64,000 bases of DNA from Halobacteriales archaeon QS_3_64_16 (GCA_003021705.1 PXRJ01000001.1:105165-169164); one strand, 5' to 3'; shown: positions 18,880 to 27,700, numbered from the stretch's first letter. Translations and numbers: made by a program. Notes: generated from the letters alone by a model not told the origin.

Positions 18880-19785
18880 TCAGACCAGTTTGCGAACGAG
18901 GCGAGCGGCACCCGGAGCGTCGGGAGCGAGCAGGTACATGATCGGCTCGATTCCGAACCCACCGGTTTGGTACAACACGCAGCCCTCGGCGGTATCGTCC
19001 GGGGCTGTGTCGGCCAATGCCTCGGCGATAGCGGCTCGGAGATCGTCGTCGGCGTCGAACTCGATCGTCTCGCACTCGGATTCCAGGCGCGCGAGCAACT
19101 CGGGCTCGTAGCGCACGTCGAGCGCCCCACGAGCGTCCAGGCCGCCCCGCCGTGCAGCGAGCAGGACGGTTGCGACGTGTTCGGAGACGCCGAACTCCGG
19201 TTCTCCGGGGATCGTTGCTCGGCCCTTCACGTCGAAGATCCGGCCGGGGACGCCAGCCACGTCGTCGATGCCCCTCGCCTCGGGGAGACATTCGACGAGA
19301 TTGGCACCGACGTTCGGGATGAGTCCTGCAAACCCGCTCGTGTTCTCTACGGTCCGGAGCCCGCGGCGAACCGAGGCGCGCACCTGCTCGGCCGACCGGA
19401 GATCGCCCTCGGGATCGTGGATCGCGAAGCCGCCGTTCGCCGCGAGGGCGGGCATCGCCTCCTGGTGGATGTCGGCGAGCAGATCGCCGCGTTCGAGCCG
19501 GCGGATCAGTACCTCACACTCGATCAGCGCACCGACCGGTTGCATGTCGCCGCTCGCCAGGCCCTCAGCGAGATCCGAAACTAGTTCCTCTACCCGCTCG
19601 TCGCCGAGCACGCGTTCGTCGCGAGCGACCTCGCCGTGGGCGTACTTCGAGACCGCCGACTGGCTGATGCCTAAGATCCCCGCGACCTCGCTCTGTGTGA
19701 GCCCTCGTTCGCGAAGCTCCTCGACGAGCATCGATCGAAACGTGGGTAAAAACTGCTCGACGACGATCTCCTCGACGAACTTCAT
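18880..19785 (-). CDS. thiR: HTH-ThiN transcriptional regulator (ThiR-like)
   Basis: This 301-residue protein begins with a helix-turn-helix (about residues 20-60; [20 protein letters not shown]) and ends with a ThiN-type domain (about 130-301; [37 protein letters not shown]). In archaea this HTH-ThiN pairing is ThiR, a repressor of thiamine genes that senses a thiamine phosphate. Fusions with ThiD are enzymes, but no ThiD domain is present here. It overlaps dcd by 4 bp. Likely targets include thi4 at 9254. Confidence 0.85.
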   Translation of the reverse strand: MKFVEEIVVEQFLPTFRSMLVEELRERGLTQSEVAGILGISQSAVSKYAHGEVARDERVLGDERVEELVSDLAEGLASGDMQPVGALIECEVLIRRLERGDLLADIHQEAMPALAANGGFAIHDPEGDLRSAEQVRASVRRGLRTVENTSGFAGLIPNVGANLVECLPEARGIDDVAGVPGRIFDVKGRATIPGEPEFGVSEHVATVLLAARRGGLDARGALDVRYEPELLARLESECETIEFDADDDLRAAIAEALADTAPDDTAEGCVLYQTGGFGIEPIMYLLAPDAPGAARLVRKLV

Positions 19786-20525
19786 CGGTCGTCCTCGCTG
19801 CTTCCATCGGTTCGGTCGCCCTCGTCGGTCCCAGTAGTTCCGGCTTCGTCGTTGTCGGCGGTCCCCTCTCCGGCTTCGTTCGTGGAGTCTCCATTGTCTC
19901 TATCGACCTCGCCGAGCCGACCCTGCCGTCCTCGCCGTCCTCCCTGCCCGCCGAACTCCGAGTCGCCCTGGATGCGGGAGGCCTGTGGGCCGCTCTGCCC
20001 TTGATATTTAGAACCTCGGTCGGGACCATACGGTCGGTCGGCCGGCGAGGAGAGTTCGGTGAAGGTGAGCTGGGAGACCCGCATTCCCGGCGTGAGGGCG
20101 ACGGGGGCGGTCCCCAAGTTCGAGAGCTCGAGCGTTATTTTTCCCTCGAAACCGGGGTCGCATAATCCTGCAGTGGCATGCACCACGATAGCAAGCCGCC
20201 CCAAAGAAGAACGGCCTTCGACGTGAGCGATGAGATCCTCAGGGATTGAAACGCGTTCTACCGTCGTCCCGAGGACGAAATCGCCGGGGTGGAGGATGAA
20301 CTCCTCGCCTTCCTCGACCTGTGTCTCGGTGACGTACTCTTCGACTTCTTGCTCGCTATTCGGGTGGATACAGGGGATGTTCGTGCGCTGGAACTCGAGG
20401 AACTCCGTACCCAGTCTGAGGTCGACGCTCGCGGGCTGGACCTGGAGGCCGGCGTCCGCGAGAGGCGAGACGCGGAGGTCACCCCGCTCCAAGCGCCGGA
20501 GGATGTCCGCGTCCGAGAGGATCAT
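19782..20525 (-). CDS. dcd: dCTP deaminase with a long low-complexity C-terminal tail
   Basis: This 247-residue protein converts dCTP to dUTP for dTMP synthesis. The catalytic core spans residues 1 to about 190: [11 protein letters not shown] (residues 101-111) and [20 protein letters not shown], with Glu133 as the expected catalytic base. Haloarchaeal homologues usually stop near residue 195. Here a tail of about 55 residues rich in Gly, Arg, Asp and Glu follows. It overlaps the start of the ThiR-like gene (ATGA), so translation of the two is probably coupled. Confidence 0.92.
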   Translation of the reverse strand: MILSDADILRRLERGDLRVSPLADAGLQVQPASVDLRLGTEFLEFQRTNIPCIHPNSEQEVEEYVTETQVEEGEEFILHPGDFVLGTTVERVSIPEDLIAHVEGRSSLGRLAIVVHATAGLCDPGFEGKITLELSNLGTAPVALTPGMRVSQLTFTELSSPADRPYGPDRGSKYQGQSGPQASRIQGDSEFGGQGGRRGRQGRLGEVDRDNGDSTNEAGEGTADNDEAGTTGTDEGDRTDGSSEDDR

Positions 20526-20673
20526 ACGGTATAGCCGACGGGACGGGGCCTAAATTCCTCGATTGCGGTGTACCGTTTCGTTCGACTCGGGGTGATCGAG
20601 GGTCAGCTCCGGACTCACCACCTATCAAGCGAGAAGTCATCAGAGCTTTACTCGCTCTCGACCGATCCGCTGT

Positions 20674-21012
20674 ATGAAACAGGCGATCGTCGCCCGCACG
20701 GACATCGGTATGGGGACGGGCAAACTCGCCGCCCAGGTCGCCCACGCTGCCCTCTCCGCGTACGAGGACTGTGAGGAGCGAACCAGAAGCGAGTGGAAGG
20801 GAAGCGGTCAGAAGAAGGTCGTCCTCAAGGGTGAAACCGAGTCCCAACTGTTCGAACTGGCCGACGCCGCCGACCGGGAGGGCATTCCGTATGCCGTGAT
20901 CCGTGACGCCGGTCACACCCAGCTCGACTCGGGGACGGTGACCGCGCTTGCGATCGGCCCGAGTACCGAGCGGGTTATCGATAGCGTGGCAGGTGACCTC
21001 TCGCTGTACTGA
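20674..21012 (+). CDS. pth2: peptidyl-tRNA hydrolase 2
   Basis: This 112-residue Pth2 enzyme releases peptide from prematurely dropped peptidyl-tRNA. The family features are all present: [20 protein letters not shown] at the N terminus, [13 protein letters not shown], and the terminal [18 protein letters not shown]. Length is normal. It heads a block of translation and RNA genes also found together in other haloarchaea. Confidence 0.95.
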   Translation: MKQAIVARTDIGMGTGKLAAQVAHAALSAYEDCEERTRSEWKGSGQKKVVLKGETESQLFELADAADREGIPYAVIRDAGHTQLDSGTVTALAIGPSTERVIDSVAGDLSLY

Positions 21013-21053
21013 GGCTCACTCACAAGCCGGCCCTCGACCGCTCTCGGCCGCTC

Positions 21054-21446
21054 TCAACCCATCACTTCGGCGGTATCGACGCCGACGACGATCCCGATGA
21101 TACCCTCGGTGACCTGTGGGTTCTCGACCGATCGGTCGACGAGCAGCGTCGCGCCCTCAGTGTGGGCCCGCCGGGCGGCGCTTTCGAGAGCGCCGTCGAG
21201 ATCGAACTCGCTCACCAGGTTCTCCCAGGCCTCGCTATCGGCTAGGTACGCACGCGTCCCGTCGGAGGTGACGTACTCGTAGTTCGCCTCGTAGGCGGCG
21301 TGGCGTCCCCGGAGATCGGCATCGAGGATCAGGAGGGTGTCGACTAGCTCCTCGGTCGAAACGTCGGTACGGTCGGCCGTGCCCGAAAGCGCGGAGTCGG
21401 GAATCGGTAGCTCGTCTGCGTCCTCGGGAAGATCGTCGTTCGCCAT
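21054..21446 (-). CDS. conserved haloarchaeal protein of unknown function
   Basis: This acidic 130-residue soluble protein has no domain I recognise. The C terminus (ENPQVTEGIIGIVVGVDTAEVMG) and the central LLILDADLRGRHAAYEANYEY are regular and suggest a folded alpha/beta protein. It is transcribed against the flanking pth2 and truD genes. The ATG at 21446 (MANDDLPEDADEL) is preferred because residues upstream of it are basic and low-complexity. Confidence 0.65.
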   Translation of the reverse strand: MANDDLPEDADELPIPDSALSGTADRTDVSTEELVDTLLILDADLRGRHAAYEANYEYVTSDGTRAYLADSEAWENLVSEFDLDGALESAARRAHTEGATLLVDRSVENPQVTEGIIGIVVGVDTAEVMG

Positions 21447-21656
21447 GAACTGAGTTCTCGCGGTCGAGACGCTTTTGCGTTCCGACCGGCAGCTAGCCGA
21501 GGACGATCGCCGAGTCGGTGGATCGACGAACCGACGGGCCGGCGGGTCCCCTCGGCGAACCGGCACGGACTGGGACGTTTATTCAGTCCGGGATGCGAGG
21601 GTGAGTATGGATCGACGGGACGGTACGAAGCGAGCCGGTACGGGGAGTGAGACGTA

Positions 21657-23084
21657 GTGCGCGAGGCCCAGCCGATGGAGCGGGCGGTCGGGATGGCCTA
21701 CTACGCGAGCGAGGGTGCAGGGACCGGCGGCCGGTTGCGGGAAACGCCAGAGGACTTCCGGGTGCAGGAGCTAGAGCGTTTCGACAGGGAGCCCCTCGAG
21801 AGCGATCCGGATGCTTACCCCCATATCGTCTGTCGGGTCACGCTGCGGGGCTGGGATACCAACGACTTCGCCAGGGCGCTCTCGAATCGGCTGGGAGTGA
21901 GCCGCGAGCGGATCGATTGGGCCGGCACGAAGGACAAGTACGCGGTGAGCACTCAGCTGCTCTCGATCCAGGGTCGGGGCCTCGATCCGGAGCAACTACC
22001 GACGATCGAGAACAGCGAGATCGAGGTCCTCGGGCGGAGCGGCCGGGGACTGTACTTCGGCGATCTCGCGGGTAACGCCTTCGGGGTAGGCGTGAGCGAC
22101 CCTGAACATCCCGAAAACGCCCTCGCGATCACCGAGGAGCTACAGGCATTGGGAGCCGGCGAGGACGACCGGAACGATGAGAAATCGAGCGGCGGCGCGG
22201 GCGATGAGTCAGTCTCGATCGGCGTGCCCAACTACTTCGGCCAGCAGCGCTTCGGCAGCCGCCGCCCGGTGACCCATACTGTCGGCCTCGCGATCTGTCG
22301 CCGGGACTGGGAGGGTGCGGTGATGGCCTACGTCGGTAACCCTCGGGAGAGCGAACCCAAAGCGACACAGGCAGCGCGGCGCTTCGCCGAGGAGACCCGC
22401 GAGTGGGCCGCAGCGAGTGAGAAGTTCCCCAGCGGGCTTCGCTACGAGCGGGCGATCTGTGGCCGACTCGCCGAACGCGAGAGCACAAATGGGGCCGAGA
22501 GCGACGGCGAGAGAGGGGCTGACGGTGAGATCGATACTGAGAACTTCCGGGCGGCACTCGACGTCCTCCCGCGAAACCTCCAGCAGCTCTTCGTCAACGC
22601 CGCCCAGTCCTACCTGTTCAACCGGATCGTCTCCGAGCGCCTCGACCGGGGACTGCCCCTCGCTCGGGCGGTGCCCGGCGACGTCGTCTGTTTCGCCGAT
22701 CGGGAGAGTCCTCCGGAGCTCTCCCTGCCGGACGTGGGCCGCCAGCAGCGCGTCGAGGCCGGGCGCGTCGAGACGATCGACCGTCACTGCGCGCGCGGGC
22801 GAGCGTTCGTGACCGCGCCGCTCGTGGGCACCGACACCGACTTCTCGAATGGGGAGCCGGGCGCGATCGAACGCGGGGTCCTGGCCGAGGAAGGGCTAAC
22901 ACGGAGTGACTTCGATCTGCCTGAACCCTACTACTCGAGTGGCACCCGGCGGGCGATCTGCTGTCGAACCGACATCGATATCGATATCGACCCGCTCGAA
23001 CTCTCCTTTCGCCTCCCGAAGGGCTCGTATGCGACGACGGTGCTGCGCGAGTACCTCAAGATCGAACCGACGGAGCTGGGCTGA
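21657..23084 (+). CDS. truD: tRNA pseudouridine(13) synthase TruD
   Basis: This 475-residue pseudouridine synthase modifies U13 in some tRNAs. The catalytic motif IDWAGTKDKYAVSTQ contains Asp93, and the NYFGQQRFGS and LQQLFVNAAQSYLFNRIVSE segments are diagnostic of TruD. An acidic insertion at about 166-180 and another at about 280-297 are haloarchaeal embellishments. The start is a GTG at 21657; an internal ATG (MERAV) follows six codons later. It is in the same direction as pth2 and the downstream DUF2103 block. Confidence 0.95.
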   Translation: MREAQPMERAVGMAYYASEGAGTGGRLRETPEDFRVQELERFDREPLESDPDAYPHIVCRVTLRGWDTNDFARALSNRLGVSRERIDWAGTKDKYAVSTQLLSIQGRGLDPEQLPTIENSEIEVLGRSGRGLYFGDLAGNAFGVGVSDPEHPENALAITEELQALGAGEDDRNDEKSSGGAGDESVSIGVPNYFGQQRFGSRRPVTHTVGLAICRRDWEGAVMAYVGNPRESEPKATQAARRFAEETREWAAASEKFPSGLRYERAICGRLAERESTNGAESDGERGADGEIDTENFRAALDVLPRNLQQLFVNAAQSYLFNRIVSERLDRGLPLARAVPGDVVCFADRESPPELSLPDVGRQQRVEAGRVETIDRHCARGRAFVTAPLVGTDTDFSNGEPGAIERGVLAEEGLTRSDFDLPEPYYSSGTRRAICCRTDIDIDIDPLELSFRLPKGSYATTVLREYLKIEPTELG

Positions 23085-23147
23085 TACCGGGGTCGGCATC
23101 GGACGAGCACCGAGGATGTAGCAGATATCGTATGATGGTAAGCAAGT

Positions 23148-23217
23148 ATTATATGCCTGTGATGGGTACGAAGGGTAGGCACTCGACCGAGGAGAACTCA
23201 ATCTCCTGTCGGGCGAG
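23148..23217 (+). promoter_or_regulatory. promoter and long hairpin in the leader after truD
   Basis: A TATA-like box (TATTATATG, about 23148-23156) lies about 85 nt before the ATG at 23239. The predicted transcript begins near 23178. It contains a strong hairpin: CTCG, CCGA and GGAGA (23182-23195) pair with TCTCC, TCGG and CGAG (23202-23217) around loop ACTCAA, with a small internal mismatch and a 2-nt bulge. Most promoters here look leaderless, so a structured leader of about 60 nt is unusual. It could instead be a short RNA. Confidence 0.4.
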
Positions 23218-23238
23218 CCCACGGAGGAACGTTCGAGC

Positions 23239-23523
23239 ATGACACGATCACGGGAACGGACGACGGACGGTCGGGGCGGTTCGGAGATGGGCTTTCAGCA
23301 CCTGATCTCGAAGGCGAGCGGCAACCACGTTACGGTCGTTGGGCGACACGACCTGGGCTCGTCCCACCCCGACGTACCGACTCACCTCCTGGAAATCACC
23401 AACGTCGACCTCGATCCCGATCGGAAGCGGAGCGAAAGCGCGCGTAGCCGGACCGCACTGACGGCGGCCGAATCCGAGCGCGAGGCCCAGGCGCTTGCGG
23501 TTCAGCAGTTCCTCGCGGACTGA
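23239..23523 (+). CDS. small haloarchaeal protein of unknown function
   Basis: This 94-residue soluble protein has a conserved-looking centre (MGFQHLISKASGNHVTVVG and SSHPDVPTHLLEITNVDLD) and a helical Glu/Ala-rich end (AESEREAQALAVQQFLAD). A GGAGGA stretch 13 nt upstream could act as a ribosome-binding site. A start at the internal Met17 is possible. It sits between truD and the DUF2103 gene. An open frame of similar length exists on the other strand but has a less haloarchaeal composition. Confidence 0.55.
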   Translation: MTRSRERTTDGRGGSEMGFQHLISKASGNHVTVVGRHDLGSSHPDVPTHLLEITNVDLDPDRKRSESARSRTALTAAESEREAQALAVQQFLAD

Positions 23524-23635
23524 CCGGACTCCGTCGTCGACGAGTTCGAAGCGGATTCGGGTTCGAACCGCCCCGATCGACGCGAACACCACATCGGATC
23601 GGCCCGCTTATCCGCCGAGATGCCCGAGCACTACC

Positions 23636-24355
23636 ATGGAGTGTCGGCGGTGTAGCGCCTCGCTCTCGCGGCCGGGCGATTACTGTCTGGTCTGCCGGAC
23701 GGCGAACGCCGATACGGTCGTGATCGACGCCGAGCGCGACCGGGCACGCGTGACGGCGTTGCTCGACGGCGAGTCGATCGGTATGACCGAGATCACGACC
23801 ACACCCGAGGGGCGGGCGGACGACGAGGGAGCGGTCGAACTACGGAACTTCGCGGGACTGATCGCCGACGACGCACACCGAAAACGGCCCGAAACAGTGT
23901 ATGCTGCCGGCGATCGAGTCGTTATCGCTCGGCTTCGCCGGGAGTTGTCCTACGAGCTACGGCGAGTGGGTGTCGGCAGCGAGGACCCGGTGGCCGCCGT
24001 CCGGGAGCGGCAGGGCGAGCAACCGTTAGAGGTGATCGAAGCGCCGCCCGCGGAGAAGATCAGTGGTACCCACACCACGCTCATCGGCGGGCGTCGCGGT
24101 CGCGACGCGCTCACCGTCGTCACGAGCCACCCCCACGTCAAGAAGATAATTCCAGGACCGATCGAATCCGGCGGTGCGGCCGGTGGTGGGATTCGGACCC
24201 GAGCGACCCGTGCGGATTCGAATGGCAACCTCCGATTGCAGGTCAAGGACGGTTCGAGCGTCCAGGAAAACCGGATCGTGACCACCGCGGGCGATCGGGA
24301 GACCGGCGAGGTCATCCGGGAGGACCTGAACGAGGAGCTCGCGGGCGAGGGATAG
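23636..24355 (+). CDS. DUF2103 zinc-ribbon protein
   Basis: This 239-residue archaeal protein opens with a zinc ribbon (MECRRCSAS...GDYCLVC, C-x2-C-x11-C-x2-C) and contains the DUF2103 signature [20 protein letters not shown] followed by [13 protein letters not shown]. The family is of unknown function and co-occurs with eL43 and RpoP genes, suggesting a role in translation or RNA. The ATG at 23636 is selected because it starts exactly at the zinc ribbon. Confidence 0.85.
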   Translation: MECRRCSASLSRPGDYCLVCRTANADTVVIDAERDRARVTALLDGESIGMTEITTTPEGRADDEGAVELRNFAGLIADDAHRKRPETVYAAGDRVVIARLRRELSYELRRVGVGSEDPVAAVRERQGEQPLEVIEAPPAEKISGTHTTLIGGRRGRDALTVVTSHPHVKKIIPGPIESGGAAGGGIRTRATRADSNGNLRLQVKDGSSVQENRIVTTAGDRETGEVIREDLNEELAGEG

Positions 24356-24429
24356 GAGGGCTCGATGGCGGCTATAGCGTTCGTCAGGGACTCAAAGCGC
24401 TTATGAATCCACCGACGACAAAGAGGGAT

Positions 24430-24717
24430 ATGGCCAAACGACGCAGTTCGAAAACCGGGAGCGCCGGCCGATTCGGCGCGCGCTACGGGCGGGTCAACCG
24501 CCGGCGCGTCGCCGAGATCGAAGCGGACATGGAAGACGCTACCGTCGATGGTGACTCGGTGACCCGCACGGAAACGGGGATCTGGGTGAACGAGGAGACC
24601 GGCGAGAAGTTCGCTGGCGGTGCCTACCGGCCCCGGACTCCTGGCGGGCGGGCGGTCCAGCGCTCGATCCGGATCGCGATAGACGAGGACTCAGACGCGG
24701 ACGCAGAAGACCAATAG
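24430..24717 (+). CDS. rpl37ae: ribosomal protein eL43 (L37Ae) without the zinc-ribbon cysteines
   Basis: This 95-residue large-subunit protein matches eL43 at both ends: [20 protein letters not shown] (residues 10-29) and [20 protein letters not shown] (61-80). Between them the two Cys pairs that bind zinc in Haloarcula eL43 are gone; this protein has no cysteine. The start at 24430 fits the family N terminus (MAKRRS). A TATA-like CTTATGAA (about 24398-24405) suits a leaderless message. An in-frame ATG at 24403 would add nine residues. It is followed by rpoP. Confidence 0.88.
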   Translation: MAKRRSSKTGSAGRFGARYGRVNRRRVAEIEADMEDATVDGDSVTRTETGIWVNEETGEKFAGGAYRPRTPGGRAVQRSIRIAIDEDSDADAEDQ

Positions 24718-24748
24718 CTACCGATCCCGGTGTTTCACAGCAACTCAC

Positions 24749-24883
24749 ATGGCATACAAGTGTTCGCGATGTAAGCGCGACGTTGAACTCGACGACTACG
24801 GCGGCGTCCGGTGTCCGTACTGCGGGCATCGCGTCCTGCTGAAAGAACGCGGCGCTGGGATCAAGGAGATCGGCGTCGAGTAA
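24749..24883 (+). CDS. rpoP: DNA-directed RNA polymerase subunit P
   Basis: This 44-residue archaeal Rpb12 homologue was found by direct translation. It is a zinc ribbon with CSRC (residues 5-8) and CPYC (22-25), and ends [10 protein letters not shown]. It stabilises the Rpo3-Rpo11 part of RNA polymerase. The length is normal for haloarchaea. It is 31 nt after eL43, within the eL43-rpoP-pcc1-prefoldin block. Confidence 0.95.
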   Translation: MAYKCSRCKRDVELDDYGGVRCPYCGHRVLLKERGAGIKEIGVE

Positions 24884-24945
24884 CGCTACGATCCAGTACC
24901 CGAATCACCCGACCGAAGATCACGTTTTTACCGACGAACCCCCAA

Positions 24946-25215
24946 GTGTCGTCCCACGAAACCGTCCTCACGTTCGAACACGACGACGAGCACTGTGCTT
25001 CGATCGTCGCGGCCAGCATCGAAGGCGAACTCACCGAGTTGGCCGGCGACCGGACGCACGCCGAACTCGCGTGCAAAGGTCAGGACCTCGAAATTTGGAT
25101 CGAGGCAAGCGACCTCGTCGCGCTTCGAGCCGCTATCAACACCTGGTGTTCGTTCGTCGATGTCGCGAGCAAAGTCGCCACGATCGGCGCGAACGCGTCC
25201 GAATCCTGGGGCTAA
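24946..25215 (+). CDS. pcc1: KEOPS complex subunit Pcc1
   Basis: This 89-residue dimerisation subunit of KEOPS helps make the universal tRNA t6A37 modification with Kae1. It has the CTAG/Pcc1 fold: an N-terminal strand HETVLTFEHDDEHCASIVAA, then DLEIWIEASDLVALRAAINTW and the terminal long helix. The start is a GTG at 24946. A TATA-like GTTTTTA (24924-24930) lies 16-22 nt before it. It is located between rpoP and prefoldin beta, as in other Halobacteria. Confidence 0.88.
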   Translation: MSSHETVLTFEHDDEHCASIVAASIEGELTELAGDRTHAELACKGQDLEIWIEASDLVALRAAINTWCSFVDVASKVATIGANASESWG

Positions 25216-25323
25216 CTCGTAATTCGGCCGTCGTATCGACGACGCTGTCGATCACCTGTAGGGGGTGAGCGCGGCGATGGCCGAAAGGGTGCCTTTTTCC
25301 GTCGGGACACCGACTGGCGAGGT

Positions 25324-25743
25324 ATGCAGGGAGGCTTACCACCGGAAGCACAGGAGAAACTCGAGGAGCTACAGGATCTCCAGGAGACCGCCCAGCAGGT
25401 CGCTACCCAGAAACAACAGACCGAAAACCGGCTGAACGAGGTCGAAGCCGCGCTGGACGCCCTGGACGACATCGACGAAGACACGACGATGTACCGCGAG
25501 GTCGGCGAGTTACTCGTCGAAAGCGAGTACGACGAGGCCACCGAGGACCTCTCCGAGACCCAAGAGAGCCTCGAGGTGCGCGTCGAGACGCTCGACAAGC
25601 AGGAAAACCGCGTCCGCGAGCAGTTCGAGGAGCTCCAGAGCGAGCTCCAGGGCATGCTCGGCGGCGGCGGTGGCGGTATGGGCGGCGGTCCCGGTCCGGG
25701 CGGTCCCGGTGGCCCCGGCGGCCCGGGTGCGGGCGGCGACTGA
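25324..25743 (+). CDS. pfdB: prefoldin subunit beta
   Basis: This 139-residue subunit of the hexameric chaperone captures unfolded proteins for the thermosome. It has two coiled-coil helices (about residues 6-45 and 78-115) flanking the beta hairpin with the conserved [19 protein letters not shown] Gly/Pro-rich tail (about 116-139) is longer than usual. The DUF3194 gene begins 6 nt after its stop. Confidence 0.93.
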   Translation: MQGGLPPEAQEKLEELQDLQETAQQVATQKQQTENRLNEVEAALDALDDIDEDTTMYREVGELLVESEYDEATEDLSETQESLEVRVETLDKQENRVREQFEELQSELQGMLGGGGGGMGGGPGPGGPGGPGGPGAGGD

Positions 25744-25749
25744 GCGGCG

Positions 25750-26109
25750 ATGCCGACGGACACACAAAAAGAGCGATCGCCGGAGCCGACCGACGAGGAG
25801 ATCGTCGAGACCGCGGCCAAAGCGGCCGAAGGCTTCGTTCTCTCACAGTATAAGCAATCGCGGATCACCGACCTAGACGTCACCGTCGAGTTCAGTGGTG
25901 GTACCCTCGACGTCGACGTTTATCTCAACGCGCCCGCCGAACCGGACGATCCCGACCCCGATCGGGTGGTCGAGCAGGCAGTCGAGGCCGCGACCGAGGC
26001 GGTCGACGAACTGTTCGCGGCGAGTGGCTCGGAGGCAGGGGCGTCGAGCACTGGGGAGCCCGGTGCGCAGGAGGAAAGTCCTGTAGACGGCGACGCGAAC
26101 GATCGGTGA
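25750..26109 (+). CDS. DUF3194 family protein
   Basis: This 119-residue acidic protein is found directly after prefoldin beta in many haloarchaea. The conserved part is EIVETAAKAAEGFVLSQYKQ followed by ITDLDVTVEFSGGTLDVDVY, an alpha-beta arrangement; the C terminus is low-complexity. The position next to the prefoldin gene suggests a linked function, but none has been shown to my knowledge. Confidence 0.85.
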   Translation: MPTDTQKERSPEPTDEEIVETAAKAAEGFVLSQYKQSRITDLDVTVEFSGGTLDVDVYLNAPAEPDDPDPDRVVEQAVEAATEAVDELFAASGSEAGASSTGEPGAQEESPVDGDANDR

Positions 26110-26143
26110 GCAGAGTTTTGGGGCCTCGCATACAGAGTCGGCT

Positions 26144-27229
26144 ATGAGCAGTACCGAGGAGTTCGCTTTCGATTACGCGTTGCTCGAAGAGCTAACCGAA
26201 GCCAGAGGCGTGCCTGGCTACGAGGACCGAATCCGCAAGATCGTTCGCCGGGAACTGGAACCTGTAACCGACGAGATCAGGGGCGACGCGATGGGCAACG
26301 TCGTCGCCACCCAGCACGGCGACGCCGACTTCGAGGTGGCTATCTCCGCGCATATGGACGAAATCGGTTTTATGATCAGATATGTTACCGAGGAGGGCTT
26401 CGCCCAGCTCGACGCACTTGGCGGCTGGGACCCCAGAGTACTGCGCGCCCAGCGCGTGACGATCCACACCGACGCGGGCGATGTGCCGGGGGTACTCGGC
26501 TCGGTCCCGCCGCATACGATGGACGACGAGGAGCGTGAGAAGACCCCGGGGGTCGGCGACGTCCACGTCGACTTAGGGCTCGACGGCGAGCGCGCCCGCG
26601 AGCGGGTCCGACCGGGCGATCTGGTGACGATGGATCAGGAGACCGAAGTCGTCGGCGACCACGTCACCGGGAAAGCCCTCGACGACCGAGCGTGTCTATT
26701 CACCATGATCGAGGCCGCCCGCCGGCTCGACGGGGATAGCAGTGGGAACAAGGGCTCACAGCCGACGATCCACTTCGCGGCCAGCGTCCAGGAGGAAGTC
26801 GGCCTGCGTGGCGCGGAGGCTCTCGGGGTGGATCTCGAACCGGACGTCGCGATCGCGCTTGACGTCACCGTCGCGAACGACGTCCCAGGCTTCGAGGCCG
26901 GCGAGCACGTCACCGATCTGGGTGAGGGCGTCGCCATTAAGCTCAAGGACTCCAGTGTGATCACGAGCCCCAAAGTAACGGATCGGCTGCGCGAAGTCGC
27001 CGACGATCGCGAAATACCATACCAGCTCGAGGTACTGCCCGCCGGGGGCACCGACACTGCGGGCTTTCAGACCGGTGCGGGCGCGACGCCCGTCGGGGCG
27101 CTATCGATCCCGACCCGATATCTCCATACCGTCACCGAAAGCGCCCACCACGAAGACATCGCCGCGACGATTTCCCTCTTGACCGCCGCGCTCGAGACCG
27201 AGACCGGCGAGTTCGACTATTCACTCTAA
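26144..27229 (+). CDS. M42-family metallopeptidase (TET-type aminopeptidase)
   Basis: This 361-residue co-catalytic dizinc aminopeptidase belongs to the family whose members form 12-subunit tetrahedra and trim peptides from the proteasome. Motifs: SAHMDEIGFM (His70, Asp72), LDDRACL, QEEVGLRGAEAL with the catalytic Glu pair, LDVTVANDVPG, GGTDTAGFQ, and YLHTVTE near the C terminus. Length is typical. It ends the pth2-to-peptidase block and is followed by a repeat-rich gap. Confidence 0.93.
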   Translation: MSSTEEFAFDYALLEELTEARGVPGYEDRIRKIVRRELEPVTDEIRGDAMGNVVATQHGDADFEVAISAHMDEIGFMIRYVTEEGFAQLDALGGWDPRVLRAQRVTIHTDAGDVPGVLGSVPPHTMDDEEREKTPGVGDVHVDLGLDGERARERVRPGDLVTMDQETEVVGDHVTGKALDDRACLFTMIEAARRLDGDSSGNKGSQPTIHFAASVQEEVGLRGAEALGVDLEPDVAIALDVTVANDVPGFEAGEHVTDLGEGVAIKLKDSSVITSPKVTDRLREVADDREIPYQLEVLPAGGTDTAGFQTGAGATPVGALSIPTRYLHTVTESAHHEDIAATISLLTAALETETGEFDYSL

Positions 27230-27238
27230 CGCATTTTC

Positions 27239-27300
27239 CTGGCGTCCTCGCTCGCGCCTACGGCGCTCGTTCACTGCGGGGCCAGCAAAAATCTGTACGG
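27239..27300 (+). repeat. intergenic repeat, copy A (inverted copy at 46651-46716)
   Basis: This 62-bp stretch, from CTGGCGTCCTCGCTC to AAATCTGTACGG, matches the reverse complement of 46651-46716 almost base for base, except for a 4-bp gap and one change. A second shared block (around 27371-27411, starting CCGAGCGGTTCGTTCGCGC) follows after about 70 bp of private sequence, whereas in the other copy it follows immediately. Both copies begin after a short T run. Copy A lies directly downstream of the M42 peptidase stop. Confidence 0.75.
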
Positions 27301-27500
27301 TCGCGGCAGAGCCGCTCCCTGCTCTCGTTCGCTGGCGCTCACGAGAACATCAAAAACGCGAACGAACTGCCGAGCGGTTCGTTCGCGCGGAACGTGCGTG
27401 TTCGCTACCGCGACCGCTCTCAACCTACAGTTTGGCGGTGGCAGTAGGACAAGCAGTTCTACCGCGAGTGAGCCGTCGGCGAACGAGCGGGCCGACGAAC

Positions 27501-27700
27501 GACTACCGCGCGAGCGGAGCGAGGCGGCGAAGCCGCCTCGGAAATGCGAACGGGCGAAGCCCGTGAGCGCAGCGAGTGCGGCTGGAGAGAGGAGTGTTTT
27601 TGGTGCAGATTTTGCCGGGGGCCGCCGAAGACGGCCCGTGGTTCGAGACGCCAGAGGCGTCTCGTCACCACGAGAGAGCTTCGCTCTCTCGAACGACAGA
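27501..27700 (+). repeat. cluster of perfect hairpins with 3-nt loops
   Basis: Four near-consecutive hairpins are visible, each with a 3-base loop. They are CGAGGCGGC-GAA-GCCGCCTCG (27520-27540), ACGGGC-GAA-GCCCGT (27550-27564), CGAGACGCC-AGA-GGCGTCTCG (27644-27664) and CGAGAGAGC-TTC-GCTCTCTCG (27671-27691). A looser one (GGGCCG/CGGCCC) lies at 27619-27637. Three have 9-bp arms beginning CGAG, but the inner bases differ and co-vary. The gap between the M42 gene and the DUF5789 gene holds no supportable gene. Confidence 0.8.
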
